Below, piece after piece: positions 52,456-60,834 of a DNA stretch of 64,000 nt; the stretch's first letter is position 1, and every line of letters begins with the position of its first letter. The stretch is taken from the NCBI RefSeq assembly GCF_016632335.1, contig NZ_JAEPBG010000008.1:186001-250000 (forward strand). The letters run 5' to 3'. Made by a program: the position numbers and the translations under genes. Source of the DNA: Noviherbaspirillum pedocola. GTDB lineage: Bacteria; Pseudomonadota; Gammaproteobacteria; Burkholderiales; Burkholderiaceae_D. The notes below the pieces were generated by a model. That model was not told the DNA's origin and made no database searches. It saw nothing but the letters and a program-made list of their open reading frames with translations.

Positions 52456-52550
52456 GGAAAGCGCAAGACTCGGCAATGCATCGTCCCCGGGCCTGTGGGC
52501 TTCATGGCAAGCTGCGTCACTACACCGTAATGCAGAGGAGGACAGAACCC

Positions 52551-52784
52551 ATGGCGATTGAAACCGTAGGAAAGTACCAGATACACCTTCTGGCTTACGA
52601 GGTGCCGGGGACGACGAAGTGGGATGCCTTCCTGACGATGTCCCGGTTCGACGATGCCACGCAGGACTTCGTCAACGTGGTGGAGAAGGAACCGGTCGCG
52701 GCACACTCGTGGGACAGCTACGACGATGCCATTGAAGCCGCCAGGCGGTTTGCGAATGCAATGATCAGGGAACGCGGGGACTGA
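52551..52784 (+). CDS. Small conserved-looking protein of unknown function, 77 aa
   Basis: 77 residues, acidic, no membrane segment or signal. The sequence IHLLAYEVPGTTKWDAFLTMSRFDDATQDF, then a helical C-terminus (DDAIEAARRFANAMI), looks like a folded alpha/beta domain. GAGGAGGACAGAACCC before the ATG is a strong ribosome-binding site. Family not recognised. It follows bdhA by 95 bp but its start signal suggests separate expression. Confidence 0.65.
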   Translation: MAIETVGKYQIHLLAYEVPGTTKWDAFLTMSRFDDATQDFVNVVEKEPVAAHSWDSYDDAIEAARRFANAMIRERGD

Positions 52785-52896
52785 ACGCGCGATGGCTTGC
52801 CGCGGGGCGCTCGCGGTGGCGACAAGGTCCGGCGCTACGAGCACTCCGCGTCCTTCTTGCAGGAAAAGACGCAAGGCAAGTCGACGGGCATGCCAT

Positions 52897-52937
52897 GCTT
52901 CGATACGCCGGCTGCGCCGGCTACTCAGCACGAACGG
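52897..52937. repeat. REP-like palindromic sequence
   Basis: CTTCGATACGCCGGCTGCGC followed by CGGCTACTCAGCACGAACGG, built round the palindrome GCCGGCTGCGCCGGC. Sequences of this form occur as intergenic repeats in many Burkholderiales and Xanthomonadales genomes. Only one copy was seen in this window. The surrounding gap 52785-53178 has no credible gene. Confidence 0.45.
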
Positions 52938-52971
52938 GGTGAGTGGTGTGCTCGCAGAAAATCGACGCACC

Positions 52972-53001
52972 GGGAGCCTGCGCGCCGAAGAGTAGGCTCC
53001 C
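52972..53001. terminator. Hairpin in the 52.8-53.2 kb gap
   Basis: GGGAGCCT (52972-52979) pairs perfectly with AGGCTCCC (52994-53001) across a 14-nt loop. No T-run. It may end transcripts from the 77-residue protein gene. Confidence 0.4.
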
Positions 53002-53178
53002 TGCGTTTCCTGTTCACCTTGTCGCCCCGCAGCGCGGAGTCGCCGACTTCCATGTCCGGGAAACCACTTCGCATTTTCTCCACGCCACGAGCCGACAACG
53101 TTGATTCATGCCGGATCGCCCCCATCTACGCAGCTCTTGGCGTACAGATGAAATAGACGAAAGGGCACCGGATCAACC

Positions 53179-53493
53179 ATGTTCAAGAAATCCAAAGGCG
53201 GTTCCAGCTTCAAGAGCGGCAAGGTTTCCTCGGGCGCGGGCGGAAAGAAAGAGCTCCTCGAGGAAGTCGGCTATGTCTTCGACAGCATCACCAAAAAGTC
53301 CGGCTGGTCCTGGAGCACGGATGACGCGAGCTCGACCGAGAATCAGCCGACCGAACAGGAAGCGATCGCGGATGCATGGCGCGACGCCGGGCAACGCGCG
53401 CAGGCGCTGATGGATATTCCCGCGGACACCTGGGAAGCCATGAGCGACCGCGAACAGTCGGAATTGCTGCGCGACGCGCTGTCGTCCGGGTAA
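53179..53493 (+). CDS. Hypothetical protein, 104 aa
   Basis: 104 residues: a basic, Ser/Gly-rich N-terminus (MFKKSKGGSSFKSGKVSSGAGGKKE), then an acidic, probably helical region (QEAIADAWRDAGQRAQALMDI, DTWEAMSDREQSELLRDAL). No known family recognised. The charge layout (basic disordered front, acidic helical back) suggests a small nucleic-acid- or protein-binding factor, but nothing more can be said. GGATCAACC before the ATG gives a modest ribosome-binding site. Confidence 0.6.
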   Translation: MFKKSKGGSSFKSGKVSSGAGGKKELLEEVGYVFDSITKKSGWSWSTDDASSTENQPTEQEAIADAWRDAGQRAQALMDIPADTWEAMSDREQSELLRDALSSG

Positions 53494-53617
53494 ACTGCGC
53501 GATTCCGTCCGTCCCTGCGCCCCTCTCCCCTTATCCGCTGGCTGGGGCTGCTCCGGACGAAATATCTTTATTCCGCCGTACGTCGCGGTCACACTTCACC
53601 ATCACAAGGAAAGCCCC

Positions 53618-53818
53618 ATGGCCAAGAAAGAAAAGCTCGATCCGGAAACCGCCGCGTTGATCGCGTGGTGTATCGAGGTGGAAGGCTTTCTGGTTGCCGG
53701 CGGCGCTACGCTGCAAGAGGCGCAGGACCATATCGAAGAACAGGTCGAGTGGTTCACCGACCTGTACTATGACGGCCTGTCTCCGGAAGAAGCGGCAAAA
53801 GCCGCATTGAACGACTGA
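53618..53818 (+). CDS. Hypothetical protein, 66 aa
   Basis: 66 residues, acidic and almost entirely helical (DPETAALIAWCIEVEGFLVAG, TLQEAQDHIEEQVEWFTDLYY, SPEEAAKAAL). CAAGGAAAG precedes the ATG. Family not recognised. It lies upstream of the DEAD-box helicase on the same strand (130 bp) without overlap. Confidence 0.62.
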   Translation: MAKKEKLDPETAALIAWCIEVEGFLVAGGATLQEAQDHIEEQVEWFTDLYYDGLSPEEAAKAALND

Positions 53819-53948
53819 CGATTGCGCTGAAGTATCGCCAGGCCAGGCATGCGTGGCCGCGAGACTTGCAAGCATCTCCAACGGGCGCTGCCACATAGTC
53901 ATCAGCGCCCTGCCCGCTGCGGCCCCCACGCCACCCATGAAAGACACG

Positions 53949-56249
53949 ATGTCCGATACCGCATTCCCCCTATTCGCCGACCTGAAACTGCATGCGCCAT
54001 TGCTGCGCGTATTGCAGGAACTCGGCTATGAATCCCCTTCGCCGATTCAGGCCGCCACGATTCCCTTGCTGCGCGAGGGGCGCGATGTGCTCGGACAGGC
54101 GCAGACCGGCACCGGCAAGACCGCGGCCTTTGCCTTGCCTATCCTCGATCGCATCGACATCAAGGCGAGCGCGCCGCAGGCCCTGGTGCTGGCGCCGACC
54201 CGCGAGCTGGCGATACAGGTGGCCGAAGCCTTCCAGCGTTATGCGACGCATATCCCGAACTTTCATGTGCTGCCGATTTACGGCGGACAAAGTTATGGCC
54301 CGCAACTGAACGCGCTGCGGCGCGGCGTGCACGTGGTGGTGGGCACGCCCGGCCGCGTGATCGACCATATCGAAAGGGAATCGCTGGACCTGTCGCAGCT
54401 GAAGACGCTGGTGCTCGATGAAGCAGACGAGATGCTGCGCATGGGATTCATCGACGATGTGGAAACGATATTGCAGAGAACCCCGGCGTCGCGCCAGACC
54501 GCCCTGTTCTCGGCGACGATGCCGTCGGCGATCCGTCGCATTGCGCAGACTCATCTGCGCGATCCCGCCGAAGTCACGATCGCGGCCAAGACCGGCACGG
54601 CGGACAACATCCGCCAGCGCTACTGGCTGGTCAGCGGCATGCACAAGCTCGATGCGCTCACGCGCATCCTGGAAGCCGAACCCTTCGACGGCATGATCAT
54701 CTTCGCCCGCACCAAGCTCGGCACGGAAGATCTGGCGACACGTCTGCAGGCGCGCGGCTTCTCGGCAGCCGCGATCAATGGCGACATGGCCCAGCAGCAG
54801 CGGGAACGCACGATACAGCTGCTCAAGGATGGCGCCATCGACATCCTGGTGGCCACCGATGTCGCCGCGCGCGGGCTGGATGTCGAACGCATCAGCCATG
54901 TGATCAATTACGACGTGCCGCACGATCCGGAAAGCTATACGCACCGCATCGGCCGCACCGGGCGCGCCGGACGCAGCGGCGAAGCGATCCTGTTCATCGC
55001 GCCGCGCGAACGCAATCTGCTGAAGGCCATCGAGCGCGCCACGCGCCAGCCGGTGGCGCAACTGGCATTGCCCAGCATCCAGGCGGTGAATGATGTGCGC
55101 ATTGCCCGGTTCAAGGACAGCATCAGCGAGACGCTGGCCGCGGGTGACCTGGAAATCTATCAGTCCCTGATCGAGGACTTTGAGCGCGAGAAAAATGTCC
55201 CGGCCATCGAGATTGCCGCCGCGCTGGCGAAACTGGCACGTGGCGATGTGCCGCTGCTGCTGGATAAAGCCGGTGGCACGCAGCCGGAGGATGACACGAG
55301 GTCCGAGCGCAGGCCGACCAGGATGGATCAGGCGGCGGGCCCTGAACGCGGCAGGCATGGTTTCGAATCGGGCAACAGGCCGGAACACGGGCATGCGGCT
55401 GAACGGCCCGCCTTCCCGAGAAAGGAACGCGTGGAGCGCGCGCCCGAGGCGGGCAAACAGCGCTTTCGCATCGCGGTCGGCCATATGCACGGCGTCAAGC
55501 CCGGCAATATCGTCGGCGCCATCGCCAACGAAGCGGGACTGGATTCGAAGCACATCGGTCGCATCGACATTTACGACGACTACAGTCTGCTGGACCTGCC
55601 GGACGACCTGCCCGGCGATCTGCTCGCGCATCTGCAGACGGTGTGGGTCGCTGGCCAGCAACTGCGCATACGCCGCGAAGGCGCGCCGGCAGTATCGGGC
55701 GGCACGGACAAGCCGATGCGCAGCCCCGCGCCGCGCGCCAGCGGTCCAGCCGCCGAGCGGCAAGCGCGCAGGGAAGAGACCGAACCGTCTGATGAAGCGG
55801 ACCGGCCGGCGCGCCAGCGCGAGCGCAGCGCGCACGGCATGCAGGCGTATCGCATCGAGGTGGGCCGGGTGCATGGCGTCAAGCCGGCCAATATCGTCGG
55901 CGCCATTGCCAATGAAGCCGGCCTCGAGGCGAAACACATCGGCCGCATCGACATCCACGACGACTACAGCCTGCTCGATTTGCCGGAGGGCATGCCGAAA
56001 GAGGTATTCCAGCAGTTGCAAACGGTGATGGTTTCCGGGCAAGCGCTGCGCCTCAGCCGCTCCACGCAGCAGCCGCAGGAAGCGCCGCGTGGCGCTGGCA
56101 AACGCTTCGATTCCGCATCAGGCCCCAGGCAAGCGGATGGAAAGCCGAGCCAAAGATCTTTCGGCGGCAAGCCGAGCACCAAGCCGGTCAAGCGCAGCAG
56201 CGATGCGCCGAAGCCGAAGGCGCATCGCAAGGGTTCAAAGCCGGCCTGA
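53949..56249 (+). CDS. DEAD-box RNA helicase with two tandem DbpA-type RNA-binding domains
   Basis: 766 residues. The helicase core (about 1-360) has the Q motif SPIQAATIP, Walker A AQTGTGKT, LDEADEML, FSATMP, and HRIGRTGRAGR. A CsdA/DeaD-like middle part follows. The C-terminus is unusual: two copies of a DbpA/DeaD RNA-recognition domain, about 505-577 (FRIAVGHMHGVKPGNIVGAI) and 633-704 (YRIEVGRVHGVKPANIVGAI), linked by charged low-complexity sequence, and a basic tail. Single copies are the norm. The two copies are also similar at DNA level. It probably remodels structured RNA in ribosome assembly or cold response. A start at 53937 is also possible. Confidence 0.9.
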   Translation: MSDTAFPLFADLKLHAPLLRVLQELGYESPSPIQAATIPLLREGRDVLGQAQTGTGKTAAFALPILDRIDIKASAPQALVLAPTRELAIQVAEAFQRYATHIPNFHVLPIYGGQSYGPQLNALRRGVHVVVGTPGRVIDHIERESLDLSQLKTLVLDEADEMLRMGFIDDVETILQRTPASRQTALFSATMPSAIRRIAQTHLRDPAEVTIAAKTGTADNIRQRYWLVSGMHKLDALTRILEAEPFDGMIIFARTKLGTEDLATRLQARGFSAAAINGDMAQQQRERTIQLLKDGAIDILVATDVAARGLDVERISHVINYDVPHDPESYTHRIGRTGRAGRSGEAILFIAPRERNLLKAIERATRQPVAQLALPSIQAVNDVRIARFKDSISETLAAGDLEIYQSLIEDFEREKNVPAIEIAAALAKLARGDVPLLLDKAGGTQPEDDTRSERRPTRMDQAAGPERGRHGFESGNRPEHGHAAERPAFPRKERVERAPEAGKQRFRIAVGHMHGVKPGNIVGAIANEAGLDSKHIGRIDIYDDYSLLDLPDDLPGDLLAHLQTVWVAGQQLRIRREGAPAVSGGTDKPMRSPAPRASGPAAERQARREETEPSDEADRPARQRERSAHGMQAYRIEVGRVHGVKPANIVGAIANEAGLEAKHIGRIDIHDDYSLLDLPEGMPKEVFQQLQTVMVSGQALRLSRSTQQPQEAPRGAGKRFDSASGPRQADGKPSQRSFGGKPSTKPVKRSSDAPKPKAHRKGSKPA

Positions 56250-56252
56250 CCC

Positions 56253-56332
56253 GTAGGTTGGGCTGACGAAGGAAGCCCAACGAAAGTCCGCACGGGATCG
56301 GGCTTCGTGTTGGGCTTGGCAGCCCAACCTAC
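56253..56332. repeat. GTAGGTTGGGCTG palindromic repeat unit after the helicase
   Basis: A full-length unit with left hairpin GTTGGGCTGACG...AAGCCCAAC and the right end GGCAGCCCAACCTAC. It starts 3 bp after the helicase TGA. The 27 bp interior contains TCCGCACGGGATCGGGCTTC, partly shared in inverted form with the copy at 754. Confidence 0.85.
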
Positions 56333-56514
56333 GCATGTTTCCCCGAATCGGGTTGCCGGCCGCTTGCACTGCCCGCCGGAATATCGTTCTGCATTCTGTT
56401 CCAAATCCGCTGCAGCCCGACCGGGCAAAAATGGTATCTTTGCCAGCTTTGGACGCTTGCCAAATGGAATGGCCGGCGTCCGAGCACCGATGGCAATGAC
56501 CTTCCAGGACGCCG

Positions 56515-57099
56515 ATGCCCACACCAGACCCGTACCAGACGCAGCTCAAAAGCTGGCTCGTCGCCGTCGCGAAACGCGACGGCGCGGCCTTCCGGCAGCT
56601 GTATGACGCCACATCGCCGAAACTGTTCGGCTTTCTGCAACGTATATTGAACAAGAGCGAATGGGCGGAGGAAGTGCTGCAGGAAACTTATGTGAGTGTC
56701 TGGAACAATGCCGCGAGCTATCAGGCGGCGCTGGCCGCGCCGATGACCTGGATGACGACGATCGCGCGCAACAAGGCTTTCGACGCGCTGCGCCGGCATG
56801 ACGCCAACGTGGAAATCGATGCTGACGGCTTTGCCCAGGAAGTGGCGCAGGCGCTGGAAAGTCCGGATCCGACGCCATTGGCCGCGCTGGAACTCTCGGC
56901 GGACGCCGAAGCGCTGGCGCATTGCCTGAGCCGGCTGGAAGCGCTGCACCGGCAGGCGATCGCGCTGGCTTATTACCATGACCTGTCACACAGCGAGGTT
57001 GCCGAGCGCATGGAACTGCCGATAGGCACGATCAAGACCTGGATACGACGCGGGCTCGAACGGCTGCGCCTGTGCCTGTCGAAACGGGAGAGCGCATGA
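56515..57099 (+). CDS. ECF-type RNA polymerase sigma factor
   Basis: 194 residues. Region 2 is at about 20-90 (FRQLYDATSPKLFGFLQRILNKSEWAEEVLQETYVSVW, then MTWMTTIARNKAFDALRR). Region 4 is at about 130-185 (LEALHRQAIALAYYHDLSHSEVAERMELPIGTIKTWIRRGLERLR). It is of the SigK-like group that pairs with RskA-type anti-sigma factors. The partner anti-sigma gene overlaps its stop by 4 nt. The inducing signal is unknown. No matching ECF promoter was picked out. Confidence 0.92.
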   Translation: MPTPDPYQTQLKSWLVAVAKRDGAAFRQLYDATSPKLFGFLQRILNKSEWAEEVLQETYVSVWNNAASYQAALAAPMTWMTTIARNKAFDALRRHDANVEIDADGFAQEVAQALESPDPTPLAALELSADAEALAHCLSRLEALHRQAIALAYYHDLSHSEVAERMELPIGTIKTWIRRGLERLRLCLSKRESA

Positions 57100-57809
57100 A
57101 TCATCGCAAGCTGCAGGACAACGACAGACTGCGCGAACATCTGGCATCAGCGTATGTGCTCGGCACGCTGAAGGGTGGCGCGCGTCGCCGCTTCGAAGCC
57201 TGGATCGCGCGCGATGCGGTGCTGGCGCAGACCGTATCCGACTGGGAAGGCCGGCTCGGGCCGATGGCTGAATTCGCGCCGTCTGCGCCGCCGCCGGCGC
57301 GCGCCTGGCAAGCCATCGAAGCGCGGCTCGGTCTGGAGGCTCGGCCTGCGCGCACATCGGCATGGCAGCGGCTGCGCGACAGCCTGTCATTCTGGCGCGG
57401 CCTGTCGCTCGCGAGCACCGCGGTCGCCGCAGTGTTGCTGGCCGTGCTGATGCTGCAGCCGCCAGCCTCGGCGCCCGCACCCTCGAGCATGGCGATGCTG
57501 GCTTCGGCCAATGGCGAGCCCATGGTTGCCGTCAGCGCCAATAAGCAACAACTTACGGTGCGCGTGGTCGGCGCGGTGCCGATGGCACCGGACCGCAGCC
57601 TGGAGTTGTGGGCAATACCGGCGCAGGGCGCGCCGCAATCGCTGGGCCTGATCGATGCGAACGGCGTGGTAACGATCCGCATGCCGCCGAACGTGACGCC
57701 TTCGACCATGCCGCTACTGGCAGTCAGCATGGAGCCCAGGGGCGGCTCGCCGAATCCGCGTGCGCCGAGCGGGCCGGTGATGTACAAGGGCGCGTGGATG
57801 CGGATCTGA
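57096..57809 (+). CDS. RskA-type anti-sigma factor
   Basis: 237 residues. The cytoplasmic N-terminal part (LREHLASAYVLGTLKGGARRRFEAWIARDAVLAQTVSDWEGRLGPM) is the sigma-binding region. One membrane helix follows (LSLASTAVAAVLLAVLMLQP, about 112-132), then a periplasmic RskA domain (VVGAVPMAPDRSLELWAIPAQGAPQSLGLI). It would hold the adjacent sigma factor inactive at the membrane. Translational coupling by ATGA keeps the pair balanced. Confidence 0.9.
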   Translation: MNHRKLQDNDRLREHLASAYVLGTLKGGARRRFEAWIARDAVLAQTVSDWEGRLGPMAEFAPSAPPPARAWQAIEARLGLEARPARTSAWQRLRDSLSFWRGLSLASTAVAAVLLAVLMLQPPASAPAPSSMAMLASANGEPMVAVSANKQQLTVRVVGAVPMAPDRSLELWAIPAQGAPQSLGLIDANGVVTIRMPPNVTPSTMPLLAVSMEPRGGSPNPRAPSGPVMYKGAWMRI

Positions 57810-57832
57810 TCCGGATACGAAAGCGAAGCGAT

Positions 57833-57882
57833 GGATGCGGGGCGATGCAGCGGACAGTGATCCGGCGCATCGCCCCGCATCC
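57833..57882. terminator. 16 bp perfect-stem bidirectional terminator
   Basis: GGATGCGGGGCGATGC (57833-57848) pairs perfectly with GCATCGCCCCGCATCC (57867-57882) across an 18-nt loop and is followed by CTTTCTC. It sits between the convergent anti-sigma and cupin genes, 23 bp after one stop and 5 bp from the other. Confidence 0.8.
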
Positions 57883-57887
57883 CTTTC

Positions 57888-58379
57888 TCAGGACGCTTCC
57901 GCTCCAGCGCTCTGGATAGGATGCGATACGTCAGGCGCAGCGGCCACGCACACGCCGCACTCTCCGGCGATGGCGATCAGCTTCGCCACGTCTGGCTCGC
58001 CGACCGGGATGTCGCGGTCGATCGCCGCGAACAGGCGCGACGCATTGCCCTCGCGGCCGGCGATCGAGATCATTTCGCCGCCGCCGGGGCCGAATCGAAA
58101 GCCATGCACTGTGCCGGCGGGAAGATGCACGAAGGCGCCGGGCGTGGCACGGACGGTCCGATCGCCATAGCTGATGTCGACGCAGCCACGGGTGACATAG
58201 AAGGATTCATCCCAGGCATGACTATGCGGCGGCGGCCCGCTTCCCTCTTCTCCCTGCTGTAGAAACACCTCGTCGCTCCCAGTGGCTGCATTCGGCGCGA
58301 GCACGGTGATGCGCTCCCCCACCACATTCCATGCGCGGGCGTGGTCGTCGGGCATGACGACAAAGGCTTGCGGTTTCAT
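57888..58379 (-). CDS. Cupin-domain protein
   Basis: 163 residues, single cupin barrel. Cupin motif 1 is GPPPHSHAWDESFYVTRG (two His and Glu as metal ligands) and motif 2 is PGAFVHLPAGTVHGF (His). A C-terminal extension of about 50 residues (SRLFAAIDRDIPVGEPDVAKLIAIAGECGV) follows. Such proteins range from dioxygenases to sugar-binding regulators; no substrate can be given. It stands alone. Confidence 0.82.
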   Translation of the reverse strand: MKPQAFVVMPDDHARAWNVVGERITVLAPNAATGSDEVFLQQGEEGSGPPPHSHAWDESFYVTRGCVDISYGDRTVRATPGAFVHLPAGTVHGFRFGPGGGEMISIAGREGNASRLFAAIDRDIPVGEPDVAKLIAIAGECGVCVAAAPDVSHPIQSAGAEAS

Positions 58380-58497
58380 TGCGGCTGTCTCCTTGGTATG
58401 GATGCTGTCGATCGGAACTGCAGGGTTCCGCGTTCAGCATAGGAGATCAGCCCGCGCGATCAAGGCCGCATGAGAAGCGCTCGCTGCCGCACCGCTC

Positions 58498-58797
58498 CTA
58501 GCGCGGGGAAAACGTCTGGCAGCAAACGGAATTGCTCGACTTGCCGACGACGATGCTTTCGGCGCTGCATTCATAGTCATCGTTGTGCCGGCATACCGAC
58601 ACCTTGCATGCGCCAACGCCGGCGCGGCGCTCTGCGGCATGCGTATGCGCTTCGGCGCCGAAATAGGTATCGCACCCGGGATGCACACCGTCGCCGACCG
58701 TGATGGCGCGGGCGTGACAGGCATCTTCGGTGTTGTAGGCGCATTCGCGCACCGAGCATTGCGACACGGTGGGCATCTCAACCATGATGGGGATCAT
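58498..58797 (-). CDS. Small Cys-rich protein with two DUF1540 repeats
   Basis: 99 residues. Two repeats of the DUF1540 pattern can be read: CSVRECAYNTEDACHARAIT ending CDTYF, and CKVSVCRHNDDYECSAESIV ending CCQTF. Four Cys per repeat suggest metal binding. The start at 58797 has GGAGG upstream; the frame is open to 58902 without a start signal. No role is known for the family outside small metal-binding or spore-coat-like proteins of other phyla. Confidence 0.78.
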   Translation of the reverse strand: MIPIMVEMPTVSQCSVRECAYNTEDACHARAITVGDGVHPGCDTYFGAEAHTHAAERRAGVGACKVSVCRHNDDYECSAESIVVGKSSNSVCCQTFSPR

Positions 58798-58898
58798 GCT
58801 GAACCTCCGGCAAAGGCGATTGCTGGGTGCGGCCGCGCCGCGCGATGCGCGGAATCGGCCGCATGGAGCAGGTTTGGAGCAGCGCCGATAGCGGAGGT

Positions 58899-59264
58899 TC
58901 AATCACGCTGCCGGTCCCGGGGGCCCGGGCTCGACAGCAACATGCTCAGCAGCGAGGTGCACTGCTCGAGGAAAAACATCGTCTGTCCCGCGGACATGCT
59001 TTGCGCGTCCGCCACTGCCTGCTGATACGTTGCCATCGGCAATTGCCCTTCGAAGCGCTCGACGCTGAGCCTGCCATCTTCGTAGCTCAGCTGTTCTGCT
59101 TTCATCCATGCCTGGCCTTCCTGGACATGCAATTGCTGCGATGTGCAGGTGAAACGCAGAAAGGACGCGGGCGACCAGCCCGGAAGCGCATGCCTGGTTG
59201 CCGGCATGCCGGCGTGGGGAATGGCTTGCAGAGCCGCCTTGCTCTTGTCGGAAAGAAGTTTCAT
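58899..59264 (-). CDS. Hypothetical protein, 121 aa
   Basis: 121 residues with no signal peptide. Features are a front half with FLRFTCTSQQLHVQEGQAWMKAEQLSYEDGRLSVERFEG (beta-rich) and a helical C-terminus (YQQAVADAQSMSAGQTMFFLEQCTSLLSMLL). Not recognised. It lies upstream of the DUF1540 gene on the same strand (101 bp gap). Confidence 0.6.
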   Translation of the reverse strand: MKLLSDKSKAALQAIPHAGMPATRHALPGWSPASFLRFTCTSQQLHVQEGQAWMKAEQLSYEDGRLSVERFEGQLPMATYQQAVADAQSMSAGQTMFFLEQCTSLLSMLLSSPGPRDRQRD

Positions 59265-59332
59265 CGCTTGCCTCGCATGGTGCGCAATCGAAAGCGTTCA
59301 GCATGCGCATACCCCGGCAAGGACGTCATGCG

Positions 59333-60607
59333 CTACGTCAAGGCCTTGGGAGGCTTGCCGCGCCAGGCGTTCTGCACGCGCCAGGCGCTCAGCTTGACGC
59401 TGTACCAGGCCAGGCGCCAGGCGCGGGCTAGCATGCCTTCCCCGAGACGCCTTTCGCGGCGCGAATAGCTGTTGACCAGCGTATTGATGTCGCGCTGCAT
59501 GCGCCGCACCTGGTAACGCTCCTGGAATGCCTGCCGTGCGCTGGCTCCCAGGCGTTGCCGCAGTTCGGGATCATCGCGCAGCCGGAGCATGCATGAGGCG
59601 AAGGAGGCGGCCGAGCCCGGTTCGGCGAACAAGCCGGTTTCGCCATCCACGATGGCTTCGACCGTGCCGCCGGCGCGCGCGCCGATGACCGGGACGCCCA
59701 TGGACGCGGCCTCGAGCAGGGACAACGCGAACGCTTCCTGCTCCGCGGCCGATACCACGCAATCGGCAGCGCCGAGAATAGCGGCGACGTCGTCGCACCA
59801 GCCGCAGAAGATCACGCGCGCCCCTCCGGCCGCTTCCTTCAAGCGTGGCAGGCAGGGGCCGTCGCCAACGACGATCAGCGTGAGGTTCCGGCCGGGGCTT
59901 GTCGAGGCAAGTTTGAACGCTTCGACGATGAGGTCGACCCGCTTCCATTCAACCAGCGCGCTCAGGCTGGCGATAACGAATTCGTTCTCGGCAATGCCAA
60001 GGGTGGCGCGCATGTTTGCCATGGCGCCCTTCCTGGCTTCGGCGAGATCGTCGACGCCGTTGTAGACGATGGAGAAGCGCCCTTCCGGAAAGCCGTCGCG
60101 CACGAAGTTCTGCAATGCATAGGCCGACACGCCGATCAGGTGAGAAGCGCCGTAGGCAAAGGACAGCAGGCGCAGCTTCGGCCGGTAGCTGGTATGGATG
60201 TAGGCCAGCGTCGGCGTGCCGGTGAGCAGGCTCGCCGGGATCATCCACTGGCATGGCGCCAGGCTGTTGCAGAGAATGAGATTCGGGCGCAGGCGGCGAA
60301 TCAGCGCCCTGGCCTGGCGGATCAATCCCATCAATGCGGCGACGCTGCGCACCTTGCCGCTGCCTGCGCCAAAGCCTATCGGCGCGGAAAAATCGGAAAG
60401 AAGGATTTCGCGCGCGAGCGGCGCCACCATGGCAGCGAGCGTCGCATGATTGGTCCACAACACGAGCTCATATCCGCATTCGGCAATACCCTTGGCTGCA
60501 TTCAGCAGGCAGCGCTCGCTGCCGCGGAACTGCGCATCGCCGAAATGCACCAGCAGCACCAAGGGTGCGGCCTCCACCTGGACACCTGTTGCACGCGCCT
60601 GCTCCAT
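59333..60607 (-). CDS. Glycosyltransferase family 4
   Basis: 424 residues, GT-B fold. The N-terminal lobe has FGDAQFRGSERCLLNAAKGIAECGYELVLWTN; the C-terminal donor lobe has FVIASLSALVEWKRVDLIVEAF, VVGDGPCLPRLKEAA and the E-x7-E motif in AEQEAFALSLLEAASMGVPVIG. It is a complete enzyme standing away from the exopolysaccharide locus (over 11 kb), with no neighbouring glycan gene, so it may complete the same polymer or act on another glycan. The upstream gap to 60795 has no gene. Confidence 0.9.
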   Translation of the reverse strand: MEQARATGVQVEAAPLVLLVHFGDAQFRGSERCLLNAAKGIAECGYELVLWTNHATLAAMVAPLAREILLSDFSAPIGFGAGSGKVRSVAALMGLIRQARALIRRLRPNLILCNSLAPCQWMIPASLLTGTPTLAYIHTSYRPKLRLLSFAYGASHLIGVSAYALQNFVRDGFPEGRFSIVYNGVDDLAEARKGAMANMRATLGIAENEFVIASLSALVEWKRVDLIVEAFKLASTSPGRNLTLIVVGDGPCLPRLKEAAGGARVIFCGWCDDVAAILGAADCVVSAAEQEAFALSLLEAASMGVPVIGARAGGTVEAIVDGETGLFAEPGSAASFASCMLRLRDDPELRQRLGASARQAFQERYQVRRMQRDINTLVNSYSRRERRLGEGMLARAWRLAWYSVKLSAWRVQNAWRGKPPKALT

Positions 60608-60795
60608 ATCGCCGCTCTTTCATCGAAGGACGTTTGTACTCGACAGTACCAGCGGCATCCGGCGGAATATTGTGCTGGGATAAATGTCTGGCGTGCGAAG
60701 CGGGAACAGCGCCAGTCGCGCACGAATGAACCTTGCCCGATTTACTCCCGCTTGCGATGCAATACGCGTTGCTCTTGGACCTCATGTATTGCTAC

Positions 60796-60828
60796 GCATC
60801 GCAGCGCATGCAAACTGCGCCGCGATGC
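60796..60828 (-). terminator. Terminator hairpin of hpd
   Basis: GCATCGCAGCGC (60796-60807) and GCGCCGCGATGC (60817-60828) pair in 11 of 12 positions around a 9-nt loop, 6 bp beyond the hpd stop on the minus strand. Confidence 0.6.
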
Positions 60829-60834
60829 AAGGCC

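Noticed and set aside
52797-53156. 119-codon plus-strand frame between the 77- and 104-residue protein genes
   Set aside because: It runs through a REP-like palindrome and a hairpin and has no coding-like composition or start signal.
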